Positions 43,362-52,462 of a stretch of 64,000 bases of DNA are shown one piece after another (positions within the stretch are counted from its first letter, which is position 1; each line of letters begins with the position of its first letter). Location: NCBI GenBank assembly GCA_037442205.1, contig JBBIQS010000034.1, positions 1 through 64,000 of the forward strand. Reading direction: 5' to 3'. The DNA is from JBBIQS01 sp037442205 (GTDB taxonomy: Bacteria > Myxococcota > Myxococcia > Myxococcales > UBA5297). The position numbers and the translations under genes are program-made. The notes under the pieces are model-generated. The model saw nothing but the letters and a program-made list of their open reading frames with translations. It was not told the origin of the DNA and made no database searches.

Positions 43362-44429
43362 TCAGTCGCTGAGCGCCGGCGCGCATTTGGCCAGCTCCTG
43401 GTCGGGCAGCGCCCAGGTCACGTTGGGCTCGAGCACGATCCAGCTCACCTCGGGCAGAGTGACCTCAACGAAGCCATCTCGGCGCGTGCCCGCGGCGATG
43501 GCGGCGTGCTTGAGTAGCTGCGCCATCTTGCGCAGCGGCTCTCCGGGACGAGCGACGAAGAGGTCGGCGGGCTGGGTACATCGGGCGCGACGTGGGCGGC
43601 CGGTGCCATTCCCGCTCCCGAGGCCGCTTCCCAGCCCGCCACTGCCGAAGATGGCGGAGAGTGTCTGACGAGAGCGAGTTCTGGCCTTTTCAATCCAGCC
43701 CTCAAGCCGGCCGGGATAGAGCCCCAGACGAATCCGCACCGAATCCCTTTGCTCTTCCAGCACCTGAGGAAGCTCGAACTCCTCGGGGGAGACGAGCTGG
43801 CCTTCCGGCCGGCCGCCCGGCGTTGCGCTCACCGGGATCGGGCCATCGCCCTGGAAGGCGACGAAGGGCGGAGTAGCCGCCGGCTCCCTTTCCGGCAGGC
43901 TCTTCGGATGGCCGATGGTGGTGTCTTCGCACCGCACCGCGGCAGCCAGAGGCGCGGCGGGAGCAAAGTTGCGCGGCGCCTCGCCTCCGACCTGCATCCA
44001 CCCTTGCTCGTCGCTGCCCTGCCAAACGACCGGATCGCCTGGCAACCACGTCAGCACCGGGCTCATCGGAGTCGGCTTGAGCACCTCCAATTGCAGGCCT
44101 CCTTTCGCGGAGTAGTTCGCGCGGAAAGTGATCCAGCCGGAGGTGAAGGTCGCTCGAGCGCCCTGCTCTGCCGAGCCAAATGGCAGAATCAGCTCCGTCC
44201 CTGCCGCTTGCGCTCCGCGGACCTTGGCGAAGATCGGCCCGCCGGCCTCGAACCGCAGCTCGCCGTCTTCCAGGTAGTACGGGTTGAGGAAGTACTTGCA
44301 GAGATAGGGGTCGTCGCTCGCCTTCACCTCCCGAGCGACTGGGATCTCGGCGCAGGCCGCCAGCAAAACTGGCGCCAGCAGGAGTCCCCAACGAATCCGC
44401 AACCCGACGTTCTTTCTCGCCTTTTTCAC
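43362..44429 (-). CDS. Lipoprotein, paralogue B of a tandem pair
   Basis: A 355-aa predicted lipoprotein (lipobox LLAAC), paralogue of the gene at 42078-43157. The two keep nearly the same order of blocks: DDPYLCKYFLNPYY near the mature start, ELILPFGSAEQGARATFTSG, KPTPMSPVLTWLPGDPV, CEDTTIG, then a glycine-rich linker, and the same C-terminal block. Most differences are in the linker and in the middle, which suggests selection to keep both. GTG at 44429 lies 8 nt after GGAGAGG, the same context as paralogue A. Function unknown; an envelope sensor or SH3-like domain protein is possible. Confidence 0.75.
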   Translation of the reverse strand: MKKARKNVGLRIRWGLLLAPVLLAACAEIPVAREVKASDDPYLCKYFLNPYYLEDGELRFEAGGPIFAKVRGAQAAGTELILPFGSAEQGARATFTSGWITFRANYSAKGGLQLEVLKPTPMSPVLTWLPGDPVVWQGSDEQGWMQVGGEAPRNFAPAAPLAAAVRCEDTTIGHPKSLPEREPAATPPFVAFQGDGPIPVSATPGGRPEGQLVSPEEFELPQVLEEQRDSVRIRLGLYPGRLEGWIEKARTRSRQTLSAIFGSGGLGSGLGSGNGTGRPRRARCTQPADLFVARPGEPLRKMAQLLKHAAIAAGTRRDGFVEVTLPEVSWIVLEPNVTWALPDQELAKCAPALSD

Positions 44430-44532
44430 TTCGGCCTCTCCTGCCATCGGCACTCGCACATCCGTTTGGAACTGGGACGAGGCGAGCTGCTGCCGGTTGC
44501 AGGATAGCCGTTCTTCTCCGCTGGACGCGCTC

Positions 44533-45933
44533 TCAGCCCTTGGCGGCCGCCGGCGCGAGCTCCTTGAGCTCGTTCACCAGCGCCTCCACCGTCTTGGTGG
44601 CGTCACCGAAGACCATCATCGTGTTCGGCTTGTAGAACAGCGCGTTGTCGATGCCGGCGAAGCCCGGATTCATCGAGCGCTTGAGCACCATCACCGAGCG
44701 CGCTCTGTCGGCGTTGAGAATCGGCATTCCGTAGATCGGGCTGCTGCTGTCGCTGCGCGCCGCCGGATTCACCACGTCGTTGGCGCCGATCACGATCGCC
44801 ACGTCGGTCCGCTCGAAGTCGTCGTTGATCGCCTCCATGTCGAACAGCTTGTCGTAGTCGATGCCCGCCTCCGCCAGCAGCACGTTCATGTGGCCGGGCA
44901 TCCGGCCGGCGACCGGGTGGATGGCGAAGCGAACCTCGGTCCCCTTCCGTTCCAGCAGCTCGGCCAGCTTCTTCACCGCGTGCTGCGCCTGCGAGACCGC
45001 CATCCCGTACCCGGGGACGATGATCACCCGTTCGGCGGTGTCGAGAATCGAGGCCGCCTCTTCCGGGCTCGCGCTGCGGTAGGTCGGCACCTCGGCGAGC
45101 TTCGCCGGACCCTCCGGCGCCTTGCCGAAGGCCCCGAAGAGCACGTTGGTGATCGGCCGGTTCATTGCCTTGGTCATGATGATCGACAGGACGAAACCCG
45201 AGGCCCCGTCCAGCGCGCCGGCGACGATCAGGATGTTGTTCTGCAAGGCGAACCCGGTCGCCGATGCCGCCAGCCCGGCGTACGAGTTGAGCAGCGAGAT
45301 CACCACCGGCATGTCCGCGGCGCCGATCGGCAGCACCAGCGAGATTCCAAACAGCGTCGCCAGCGGCACCATGGTCCAGAAAGCGGTGGTGGCGGTTGGC
45401 ACGATCACCACGTAGGTGGTCAGCCCGGCGATGGTCGCGAAGAGCAGGACGTTGACGATGTTCTGCCCGCGGTAGGTGATCGGTCTCCCTGGCAGCCACT
45501 CCTGCAGCTTGCCGAAAGCCATCAGCGAGCCGGTGACGGTCAGGCTGCCGAACATCACCTCGAAACCCAGCGCCACCAGCTGCACGGTGTCCAGCCGCGG
45601 GCCGTTCTCCCAGTAGTGCGCGATGCCCACCAGCGAGGCCGCCAGCGCGCCGAAGGCATGCGACAGCGCGGTCCGTTGCGGCATGGCGGTCATCGGCGTC
45701 CAGAGCGCGATGCCGACGCCCAGCAGCGACCCGATCACCGAGCCGATCAGAATCTCGGTGAAGCTGATGATCTGGTGGCTGAGCAGCGTGCCGGCGATCG
45801 CCAGCACCATCCCCAGTTCCGCCAGATGCATGCCGGTCCGCGCGGTCCGCGGCGATCCGAGCGAGCGCAGCCCGAAGACGAACAGCAGCGAGGCGACGAA
45901 GTAGACCAACCCCACCGCTCCCGCCAGGCTCAT
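44533..45933 (-). CDS. pntB: NAD(P) transhydrogenase subunit beta (PntB)
   Basis: A 466-aa membrane subunit that carries NADP(H) and part of the proton channel. Residues 1-260 hold about nine hydrophobic helices and 280-466 the dIII domain with the NADP-site signatures PGYGMAVSQAQH and GANDVVNPAAR. It works with the alpha subunits to pass hydride from NADH to NADP+ at the cost of proton influx. Its ATG overlaps the stop of the short alpha subunit as ATGA. Its own 3' end, at 44533, is the right border of the tandem duplication. Confidence 0.95.
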   Translation of the reverse strand: MSLAGAVGLVYFVASLLFVFGLRSLGSPRTARTGMHLAELGMVLAIAGTLLSHQIISFTEILIGSVIGSLLGVGIALWTPMTAMPQRTALSHAFGALAASLVGIAHYWENGPRLDTVQLVALGFEVMFGSLTVTGSLMAFGKLQEWLPGRPITYRGQNIVNVLLFATIAGLTTYVVIVPTATTAFWTMVPLATLFGISLVLPIGAADMPVVISLLNSYAGLAASATGFALQNNILIVAGALDGASGFVLSIIMTKAMNRPITNVLFGAFGKAPEGPAKLAEVPTYRSASPEEAASILDTAERVIIVPGYGMAVSQAQHAVKKLAELLERKGTEVRFAIHPVAGRMPGHMNVLLAEAGIDYDKLFDMEAINDDFERTDVAIVIGANDVVNPAARSDSSSPIYGMPILNADRARSVMVLKRSMNPGFAGIDNALFYKPNTMMVFGDATKTVEALVNELKELAPAAAKG

Positions 45934-46247
45934 CGCCGCACCTTCTTCTCGGAGCGGAACATCTTCAGCATCCGCTCAGTGATCAGGAACCCGCCGACGA
46001 CGTTGGTCATCGCCGCCGCCACCGCGATGGTCCCGAGGAGCTTCGGCACCGGCTGCCCTTCCCCGCCGGCGACCAGCAGCGCCCCCACCACCGAGATCGC
46101 GGAGACGGCGTTGGTGGCCGACATCAGCGGCGTGTGCAGCAGCGGCGGCACCCGGCGGATGATGTGGTAGCCGACCACCGCCGCCAGCGCGAACACGTAC
46201 AGCTCCATCAGCTGCAGCGTTCCTACTGTGATGGCGCTCTCCTCCAT
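45930..46247 (-). CDS. pntAB: NAD(P) transhydrogenase subunit alpha, membrane part (PntA2)
   Basis: A 105-aa membrane subunit with three to four helices (LMELYVFALAAVVGYHII, then TPLMSATNAVSAISVVGAL, then LLGTIAVAAAMTNVVGGFLI), the separate dII half found in three-gene transhydrogenases. The RVPPLLHTPLMSATNA loop is conserved in the family. ATG at 46247 is preferred over GTG at 46256 because of its spacing from the GGTGGGG box. It lies between the NAD-binding alpha subunit (gap 72 nt) and pntB (overlap 4 nt). Confidence 0.93.
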   Translation of the reverse strand: MEESAITVGTLQLMELYVFALAAVVGYHIIRRVPPLLHTPLMSATNAVSAISVVGALLVAGGEGQPVPKLLGTIAVAAAMTNVVGGFLITERMLKMFRSEKKVRR

Positions 46248-46319
46248 TTGCTTCACCCCACCTTTTGCCGGACCTGCATCGAGCCGGCCGCTCCTTGTGG
46301 TCCCTGGCGGGACCTCCGG

Positions 46320-47510
46320 TCACGGTTCGGGTCCCCTGCCCGCCTCTGGCCTCGACTTGGCCGCCGCCAGCGCCTCCCGCACCCTCGCGCTCACCACCTC
46401 CCCGCCCTTCGCCACCAGCGTCTGACTCACGATCTCGTCGTCCGCCCTCAGCTCCAGCTGCCCCTGCTTGTCGATCAGGTTGAGCAGGAACGTGGCGACG
46501 TTCTTGGCGTAGAGCTGGCTGGCGTGAAAGGCCATGGTCGACGGGAGGTTGACCGGGCCGATGATGGTCACCCCCTCCACCTCGACGGTCTTTCCCTCCA
46601 CGGTCAGCGCGCAGTTGCCGCCCTGCTCGGCGGCGAGATCCACCACCACCGCCCCCGGCTTCATCCCCTTCATCATCCCGGCGGTGAGCAGCAGCGGCGC
46701 CCGCTTGCCGGGAACCTGGGCGGTGGTGATCACCGCGTCCGCCGCCCTCACGTACCTGGCCAGCGCCTCTTGCTGGCGGGCCAGCTGCTCGGCGGTCTGG
46801 GCCTTGGCGTAGCCGCTCTTGTCCGACAGCTGGCCGGTCTCCAGCCCCAGCTCGACGAACTTGCCGCCCACCGACTGCACCTGCTCCTTGACCTCGGGGC
46901 GCACGTCGTAGGCCTCGACCACCGCCCCCAGCCGCTTGGCGGTGGCGATCGCCTGCAGCCCGGCAACCCCGGCTCCCAGCACCAGCACCTTGGCCGCGGC
47001 CACCGTGCCCGCGGCGGTCATCATCATCGGGAAGACCCGCGGCGAAGCCTCGGCCGCCAGCAACACCGCCTTGTAGCCGGCGAGATTGGCCATCGAGCTG
47101 AGCACGTCCATCGACTGCGCCCGCGAGATGCGCGGCAGCAGCTCGAGCGCGAAGAGCGTCACCTGCCGCGCGGCCGCCGCCGCGCTCCGCTCCGGAGAAC
47201 CGAGCGGGTCCTGCAGCCCGATCAGCACCTGGCCCGGGTGCGTCAGCGCCAGATCCGCTTCCGCGGCGGGATTGGCCCCCGGCCCGCGCACCTGCAGCAG
47301 CACCTCGCAGTCCGCCGCCAGCCGCTGGCGGTCGGGAGCAACTGCGGCTCCGGCGGCGAGGTAGGCCTCGTCCGGATAGCCCGCCAGTCGGCCGGCGCCC
47401 ACCTCGACCAGTACCTCGAGGCCGCGCTTGAGCAGCGGCGCCAGCGCCCCCGGGACCAGCGCCACCCGCCGCTCGCCGGGAAACGACTCTCGCGGCACCC
47501 CGACGCGCAT
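46320..47510 (-). CDS. pntAA: NAD(P) transhydrogenase subunit alpha, NAD-binding part (PntA1)
   Basis: A 396-aa soluble dI subunit of the proton-translocating transhydrogenase. The N-terminal VGVPRESFPGERRVALVP and the Rossmann motif LGAGVAGLQAIATAKRLGA (about 175-195) are those of the alanine dehydrogenase/PntA family. It presents NADH to the membrane complex. This split-alpha arrangement (pntAA, pntAB, pntB) is common in proteobacteria. Its start ATG at 47510 is only 4 nt beyond the stop of the receptor gene upstream, with no strong ribosome-binding site, so translational coupling to that gene is likely. Confidence 0.95.
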   Translation of the reverse strand: MRVGVPRESFPGERRVALVPGALAPLLKRGLEVLVEVGAGRLAGYPDEAYLAAGAAVAPDRQRLAADCEVLLQVRGPGANPAAEADLALTHPGQVLIGLQDPLGSPERSAAAAARQVTLFALELLPRISRAQSMDVLSSMANLAGYKAVLLAAEASPRVFPMMMTAAGTVAAAKVLVLGAGVAGLQAIATAKRLGAVVEAYDVRPEVKEQVQSVGGKFVELGLETGQLSDKSGYAKAQTAEQLARQQEALARYVRAADAVITTAQVPGKRAPLLLTAGMMKGMKPGAVVVDLAAEQGGNCALTVEGKTVEVEGVTIIGPVNLPSTMAFHASQLYAKNVATFLLNLIDKQGQLELRADDEIVSQTLVAKGGEVVSARVREALAAAKSRPEAGRGPEP

Positions 47511-47514
47511 GGCT

Positions 47515-50202
47515 TTAGTAGCTGGCCTTGACGCCCAGGATCGGCAGGGTGATCGGCAGCCCCTGCGCGGTCCGCCGCAGCTGCCCGCCGCCGCCGTAGA
47601 CGCCGCCCAGGTACTCGAAGCTGATCACCTCGCTGCTGAAGGTGGTGTTGAGCACGTCCAGGTAGGCGTCGAGCATGAAGTCGTCGAAGGCGAAGCTGCG
47701 GGCGATGCGCACGTCGAAGCGGAGGAACGGCGGCAGCCGGTCGGCGTTCTGGTTGCCGACCCGGACCCACATCGGCCGGCCCTGGTCGTCGGTCCCCTCG
47801 ACCATGGTGCTGCTGGTCATGATCCCGGTCTCCGGCCGGCCGGTGTTGAAGTGCAGCACTCCGCCCACCGTCCAGCGCTGGAAGCGGTAGCTGAGCACCG
47901 CGTTGACCACGTGCGTCTGGTCGAAGGCGTAGGGCAGGTAGCCCTCGCCGCGCCCCAGGTAGTTGTCGTGGGCGTCGTAGAGGTCGTAGTGGGCGTAGCG
48001 CACGCTGCGCTGCAGCGAGTAGGAGAGCCAGCCGAACCAGTTGCCTCCCAGCGGGTGGCGCAGCAGCACCTCGAACCCGTAGGCGTAGCCGTCGGAGGCG
48101 AAGTCCGAGGCCCGCAGCACCGAGTTGGGATCGGAGAGGCTGGTCTTGTCGAACGGCTGCGGGGTGAGGTTGCGCATCTGCTCCGGGTCGAAAGGGTTGA
48201 ACTCGAGCGTCTGGAACAGGCGGCTGAAGTAGACGTCGAGGCTCAGGTGCAGGCTGCTCAGCGCCTTCCACTCGGCCCCGAAGTCGACCTGGGCGCCGCG
48301 CTGCAGCCCGTAGCGCAGCCCGGCGACGTCGGCCACCGGCAGCTGGACCAGGGTGGTCGGCTGCTGGTGGTAGACCCCGGCGCCGCCCTTGAGCGAGAAG
48401 GTATCGCCCAGCTTGCAGCGCACCGTCAGCCGCGGCTCCGGCGCCAGCTCGGAGACGTCCGGATCGAGCCGGTAGGCGTCGAGCCGGAATCCCGGAATCA
48501 CCGTCCACATCTCGCCCGGGCTCTTGTAGAGCAGCTGGGCGAAGGCCCCGCCGAAGGTGCCGACCGCCAGCGGCTCGTTGAATTGGGCGGCGGCGCCCCG
48601 GGAGCCGGCGGTGATCGCCACGTTCACCGCCCGGTGGTCGAAGTCTGCACCCAGGGAGAGCGTCAGACCTTTGCCCAGCTGGTCGGTCCAGTTGGTGCGG
48701 GCGCCCCAGCTCTTCTCGTCGAAGCCGAAGCGGCTCTTCGGCTGGTCGAGCCCCTGCGAAGCGAAGGCGAGGGTGTCGATGCCCACGGTGGCCCCGACCT
48801 CGAACTGGCCGTCCTTGAGCGGCAGCTGATAGCGCAGGTCGCCGCGGTGGAAGAGCACCGATTCGGTGGCCGCGGTGACCCGCGGATCCGGAGACTCGCT
48901 GCCCACCAGGTCGCTGCTGCCGAAGGCGAACAGCCGCACCCTGCCCGCGCCGACCTGTTGTTCGAGGCGGCCCTGGTAGTCCCAGAAGTTGAGGACGAAG
49001 CTCGGGTTCGAGTACCCGGGCAGCGGGTCCGGCTGCAGCCGGTTGGCGAGCGGAGCCAGCAGCAGCGAGCTGTAGCTGATGCGCCCGGCGAGGGTAATGC
49101 TGGTCCCGGTGCTCTTCACCGGCGCCTGCACGAAGCCCCCGGCGTTGAGCAGGTCGAGGTAGGCCGAGGCGTGGATCCGGTCGTCCTTGGGCTGTGCGGT
49201 GCGCCCGTCGATCACTCCGCCCAGCTGCCGGCCGAACTGCGCCGGCGGGGTGCCGGGATAGAAGTCGATGGCGTCGATGAAGTCGGGGTGGACCACCGCC
49301 GGGCCCAGGAAGAGGTGGAACAGGATCGGGACCCGGATTCCGTCCAGGTAGTAGCCGGTGGACGCCGGCGACGCCCCGCGCACCACCGGGTAGGAGACTC
49401 CGGAGAGCACCGAGCTGACCCCGGGCAGCAGCATCACCGCCCGGAACGGGTCGCCCATGGTCCCGGGGACCTCGCGCAGCTCCTCCTGGGAGAGCGTGAC
49501 CCGGCTGACTTCGGTCCGCTCGCGCTCGCCGTGGACGATGGTCTCGTAGGGGCGCAGCCGCAGCGGATCGAGGGAGTAGATCACCTCGAGCTCATCGCCG
49601 CGCTTCAGCTTCTCGTGGAATTTCCCGGCCTCGAATCCCGGCGCGCTGACCTCGACGACCTGTTCGCCCTCCGGGACGGCGAGCGAGAACCGGCCGTCCC
49701 CGTCGGTGCTGCCGGTGGTTCCATCCGCGAGGACCAGGTTCGCCCCCGGCACCGGGTCGCGGGTCCCCTTGGAGCGCACCTGTCCGCGCACAATGGCGGA
49801 CGGGCGCGGCGCCGCGGGCGCCTCCACCTTGGGGCGGGCGACGAAGCGGTACTCGTATTCGATGACCACCGGGACCGGCTTGCCGTCCATGGTCGCCGCC
49901 TGGAAACGCAGCCCCTTGGCGGCCTCGGCGGCGGCCAGATCGAGCTCGGGGTGCACCCGCTCGACGATCTCCACCGTCCCCACCGCCCCGGATTCGTCGA
50001 CCACGATCCGCAGCTTGACCACCCCGGAGACGCCCTGGTCCGCAATCGCCTCGGGGTAGCGCGCGGGAGATTCCTGCACCAGCTGCGGGGGCTCGACGGC
50101 AACTGCAGCCGGCGCGGCGGCGCCTTCCTCGGCGCGGGCAGTGCCACCCGCCAGAAGCGCCAGCGCCAGAGAGATCGCCTGCCGCCGCACGGCTCGCCTC
50201 AC
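47515..50202 (-). CDS. TonB-dependent receptor fused to an N-terminal TonB C-terminal domain
   Basis: An 895-aa outer-membrane protein. After a signal peptide (about 24 residues), residues 30-120 match a TonB C-terminal domain (YPEAIADQGVSGVVKLRIVV and the following V-D-x-S-G motif), then a carboxypeptidase-regulatory-like beta domain (about 135-210). A plug domain (about 225-330, SGVSYPVVRGASPASTGYYL) and a large beta-barrel to the final aromatic Tyr follow. The fusion would put an energy transducer-like domain on the receptor itself; it may replace or help TonB, which is inference. Start GTG at 50202. It directly precedes pntAA. Substrate unknown. Confidence 0.88.
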   Translation of the reverse strand: MRRAVRRQAISLALALLAGGTARAEEGAAAPAAVAVEPPQLVQESPARYPEAIADQGVSGVVKLRIVVDESGAVGTVEIVERVHPELDLAAAEAAKGLRFQAATMDGKPVPVVIEYEYRFVARPKVEAPAAPRPSAIVRGQVRSKGTRDPVPGANLVLADGTTGSTDGDGRFSLAVPEGEQVVEVSAPGFEAGKFHEKLKRGDELEVIYSLDPLRLRPYETIVHGERERTEVSRVTLSQEELREVPGTMGDPFRAVMLLPGVSSVLSGVSYPVVRGASPASTGYYLDGIRVPILFHLFLGPAVVHPDFIDAIDFYPGTPPAQFGRQLGGVIDGRTAQPKDDRIHASAYLDLLNAGGFVQAPVKSTGTSITLAGRISYSSLLLAPLANRLQPDPLPGYSNPSFVLNFWDYQGRLEQQVGAGRVRLFAFGSSDLVGSESPDPRVTAATESVLFHRGDLRYQLPLKDGQFEVGATVGIDTLAFASQGLDQPKSRFGFDEKSWGARTNWTDQLGKGLTLSLGADFDHRAVNVAITAGSRGAAAQFNEPLAVGTFGGAFAQLLYKSPGEMWTVIPGFRLDAYRLDPDVSELAPEPRLTVRCKLGDTFSLKGGAGVYHQQPTTLVQLPVADVAGLRYGLQRGAQVDFGAEWKALSSLHLSLDVYFSRLFQTLEFNPFDPEQMRNLTPQPFDKTSLSDPNSVLRASDFASDGYAYGFEVLLRHPLGGNWFGWLSYSLQRSVRYAHYDLYDAHDNYLGRGEGYLPYAFDQTHVVNAVLSYRFQRWTVGGVLHFNTGRPETGIMTSSTMVEGTDDQGRPMWVRVGNQNADRLPPFLRFDVRIARSFAFDDFMLDAYLDVLNTTFSSEVISFEYLGGVYGGGGQLRRTAQGLPITLPILGVKASY

Positions 50203-50321
50203 GTCCAGTCAACCGCCCGATGCCTCGGTGAGCGAGATGGGGACGGGCGAGCAAGCACGCCAGCGGCCACTTGTAGGTGGTCGATCCTCCCACTGGAGAT
50301 GTCGGAAGCCTGAGCGGGCAG

Positions 50322-51797
50322 CTACCCCTTGAGAACGCCGATGGGCCGCAGCCGGGCAACCATCCGCGCAAGCCCCGCGCGGTGCGTCACCTCGACCACC
50401 TTCTCGACGTCCTTGTAGGCGACCGGCGCTTCCTCGGCGAGCTCCTGGCTCGACTGGCACTTCACCACCACGCCCTCCTGCGCCAGCTTCACGCGCAGCG
50501 CGTGGCCGTCGACCATGTGCTTCGCCGCGGTGCGGCTCATCGCCCGGCCGGCGCCGTGGCAGCAACTCCCGAGAGCGAGCTCCGCCGACTCGTCGGTGCC
50601 CGCCAGCACGAACGAGTGGGTGCCCATGCTCCCGGGGATGAACACCGGCTGCCCGACCGCGCGGTAGGCCTTCGGCGTCTCGGGGTGCGACGGCCCGAAG
50701 GCGCGGGTGGCCCCCTTGCGGTGCACGCACAGGATGCGCTCGCCGTAGCGCTCCAGCTTGGCGGTGTTGTGGGCCACGTCGTAGACGAGCTCGAGGGCGC
50801 CGCTCTGGCCGAAGCAGCGGGCGAAGACCTGGCGGGCGCGCTCGCCGATCGTCTGCCGGTTGCAGAACCCGAAGTTGGCGGCGGCCGCCATCGCCTTGAA
50901 GTAACTGCGCCCTTGCGGGGAGCTGAGCGGCGCGCAGGCCAGCTGGCGATCGGGAAGGACGATGCCGTAGTGGGCCATCGCCCCGTCCATGACCCGCAGG
51001 TAGTCGGTGCAGACCTGGTGGCCGAAGCCGCGCGAGCCGGTGTGGATGAGGACCGTCACCCGTTCCAGCGACAGGCCCATCGCCTCGGCCGCGGCCTCGT
51101 CGTAGATGCGATCGACCACCTGGACTTCCACGAAGTGGTTGCCGCCGCCGAGCGTGCCCAGCTGGACGTGCCCGCGCTCGCGCGCCTTATACGAGACCTC
51201 GCCCGGGTCCGCCCACGACAGGCAACCGCCGGACTCGACGTGCTCCAGGTCCTCTTCGCGCCCCAGGCCGAGCTGGTGGACCAGGTAGGGAACTCCCTCG
51301 GCGAGGATCCGGTCCATCTGCTCGGGGGTGGCGGCGAGCTGACGGCTGGCGCGCCCGAATCCCGCGGGCACGCTGCGGCTGAGCTCGTGCATCAGGCGCT
51401 CGAGATGGGGAGCGATCGACACCCTATCCAGCGACGAAACCAGCAGCCGGACTCCGCAGTTGATGTCGAAGCCGATCCCGCCCGGCGAGACGAGGCCGTC
51501 GGGGGCCTCCGTCGCCGCCACTCCGCCGACCGGGAAGCCGTAGCCCTCGTGCATGTCCGGCATGCCGTAGGCCGGCGCCGCCAGCCCGGGCAGCGTCGAC
51601 ACGTTCACCAGCTGGGCGAGGCTGTGGTCGCGCCGGATCTGCGCCAGCATCGCCTCGTCGGTGAAGACTCGCGCCGGCACCCGCATGTCGCTGCGGTAGC
51701 TTCGCGGAATCTCGTAGAGGCACTCGCCGATGCGCACCAGCTCGGGTTTTCCGCTCACCGATGCCGGGTATCCGGAGGTCTCGGGGATCGTTTCCAT
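50322..51797 (-). CDS. rtcB: RtcB 3'-phosphate RNA ligase
   Basis: A 491-aa GTP-dependent RNA ligase that joins 2',3'-cyclic phosphate or 3'-phosphate ends to 5'-OH ends, for tRNA or rRNA repair. Family motifs: GGIGFDINCGVR with the catalytic Cys, GTLGGGNHFVEV with its metal His, HTGSRGFGHQ, PGSMGTHSFV, and CHGAGRAMSR, the guanylylated His region. The ATG lies 2 nt after the stop of the archease gene, with no other start needed. Archease is its known activator. No RtcR sigma-54 regulator or RtcA is seen nearby. Confidence 0.95.
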   Translation of the reverse strand: METIPETSGYPASVSGKPELVRIGECLYEIPRSYRSDMRVPARVFTDEAMLAQIRRDHSLAQLVNVSTLPGLAAPAYGMPDMHEGYGFPVGGVAATEAPDGLVSPGGIGFDINCGVRLLVSSLDRVSIAPHLERLMHELSRSVPAGFGRASRQLAATPEQMDRILAEGVPYLVHQLGLGREEDLEHVESGGCLSWADPGEVSYKARERGHVQLGTLGGGNHFVEVQVVDRIYDEAAAEAMGLSLERVTVLIHTGSRGFGHQVCTDYLRVMDGAMAHYGIVLPDRQLACAPLSSPQGRSYFKAMAAAANFGFCNRQTIGERARQVFARCFGQSGALELVYDVAHNTAKLERYGERILCVHRKGATRAFGPSHPETPKAYRAVGQPVFIPGSMGTHSFVLAGTDESAELALGSCCHGAGRAMSRTAAKHMVDGHALRVKLAQEGVVVKCQSSQELAEEAPVAYKDVEKVVEVTHRAGLARMVARLRPIGVLKG

Positions 51798-51799
51798 GG

Positions 51800-52216
51800 C
51801 TAGACGTCCAGGACGACCGAGGCCGTCCACCCCCCTTCACGCTCCAGCGGCGCCACGCTCAGCTCGTGCATCGTCGCCGCCTTGACCGGCGTCTTGAGCG
51901 CCGGCACCGCCGCCGCGCCGACCTTGGCCACCAGCGCGGTGTCGCTGACGTGCTCGACCTGCGGGGCGCTGTAGAGCACGCCATCCATTTCGGTGCGGTA
52001 GATGAGCTCGTTCAGCCACGCCGCCAGCAGGGCCTCGCGGTCGTCCGCGTGGACCTCGATCGGCTGGGCAGGCTCGGAGGCCCGCGGAGGCGCCGTCCCG
52101 GTCATCACTTCGGCCAGCGCCCGGCAGGCCTCTTCGAAGAGCGAAGGCAGCGTCGGCGCGAACACCCGCACCTTCACCTCGCTGGTGTGCTCCTCGAATT
52201 GATGGCTCGACCGCAC
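51800..52216 (-). CDS. Archease, RtcB activator
   Basis: A 138-aa protein of the archease family, which helps RtcB with guanylylation and multiple turnover. The N-terminus FEEHTSEVKVRVFAPTLPSLFEEA is the family signature, including the acidic metal ligands; LYRTEMDG-like middle and MHELSVAPLEREGG end match. GTG at 52216 was chosen because AGAGAGG lies 7 nt upstream and the longer frame ahead is non-coding in texture. It heads the two-gene unit with rtcB (2-nt gap). Confidence 0.9.
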   Translation of the reverse strand: MRSSHQFEEHTSEVKVRVFAPTLPSLFEEACRALAEVMTGTAPPRASEPAQPIEVHADDREALLAAWLNELIYRTEMDGVLYSAPQVEHVSDTALVAKVGAAAVPALKTPVKAATMHELSVAPLEREGGWTASVVLDV

Positions 52217-52462
52217 GGGTCGACCTCTCTTTTCGATGCTTGGGCCGCAGTGGCTCCGAGGGAATGCACCTGCCGCCGAGGCCCGGGGCGAATGCAGCGA
52301 GCGCACGGGCTCGCCTGAGCGCCGCCTGCTCAACCGCCAAATCACTGGAGCAGGAATGCGCTCCGCCGCCTGGTCCCCCGGGTGGCCGTTGGCTGCGTTC
52401 CGAACCACCTTTTGAATCGCCGTGGGACTGCCTCGGGTGCGAGGCGGAGGGAGCAGCTGAGC

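Larger units (their letters stand above)
42027..44538. repeat. Tandem duplication of about 1.25 kb carrying two lipoprotein genes
   Basis: Copy 1 spans 42027-43310 and copy 2 spans 43311-44538. Both begin with GAGCTGTTCTGCCGGGCGAT, the 3' end of the YgjV-like gene, and both end with GCGCTCTCAGCC, where the last bases are the 3' end of pntB. The junction at 43310/43311 therefore joins the tail of one flanking gene to that of the other. The body of each copy holds one lipoprotein gene. Confidence 0.88.

Noticed and set aside
50203..50321. Series of short hairpins between the receptor and rtcB genes, possible riboswitch
   Set aside because: No known aptamer pattern fits. Short stems are common in GC-rich leaders.
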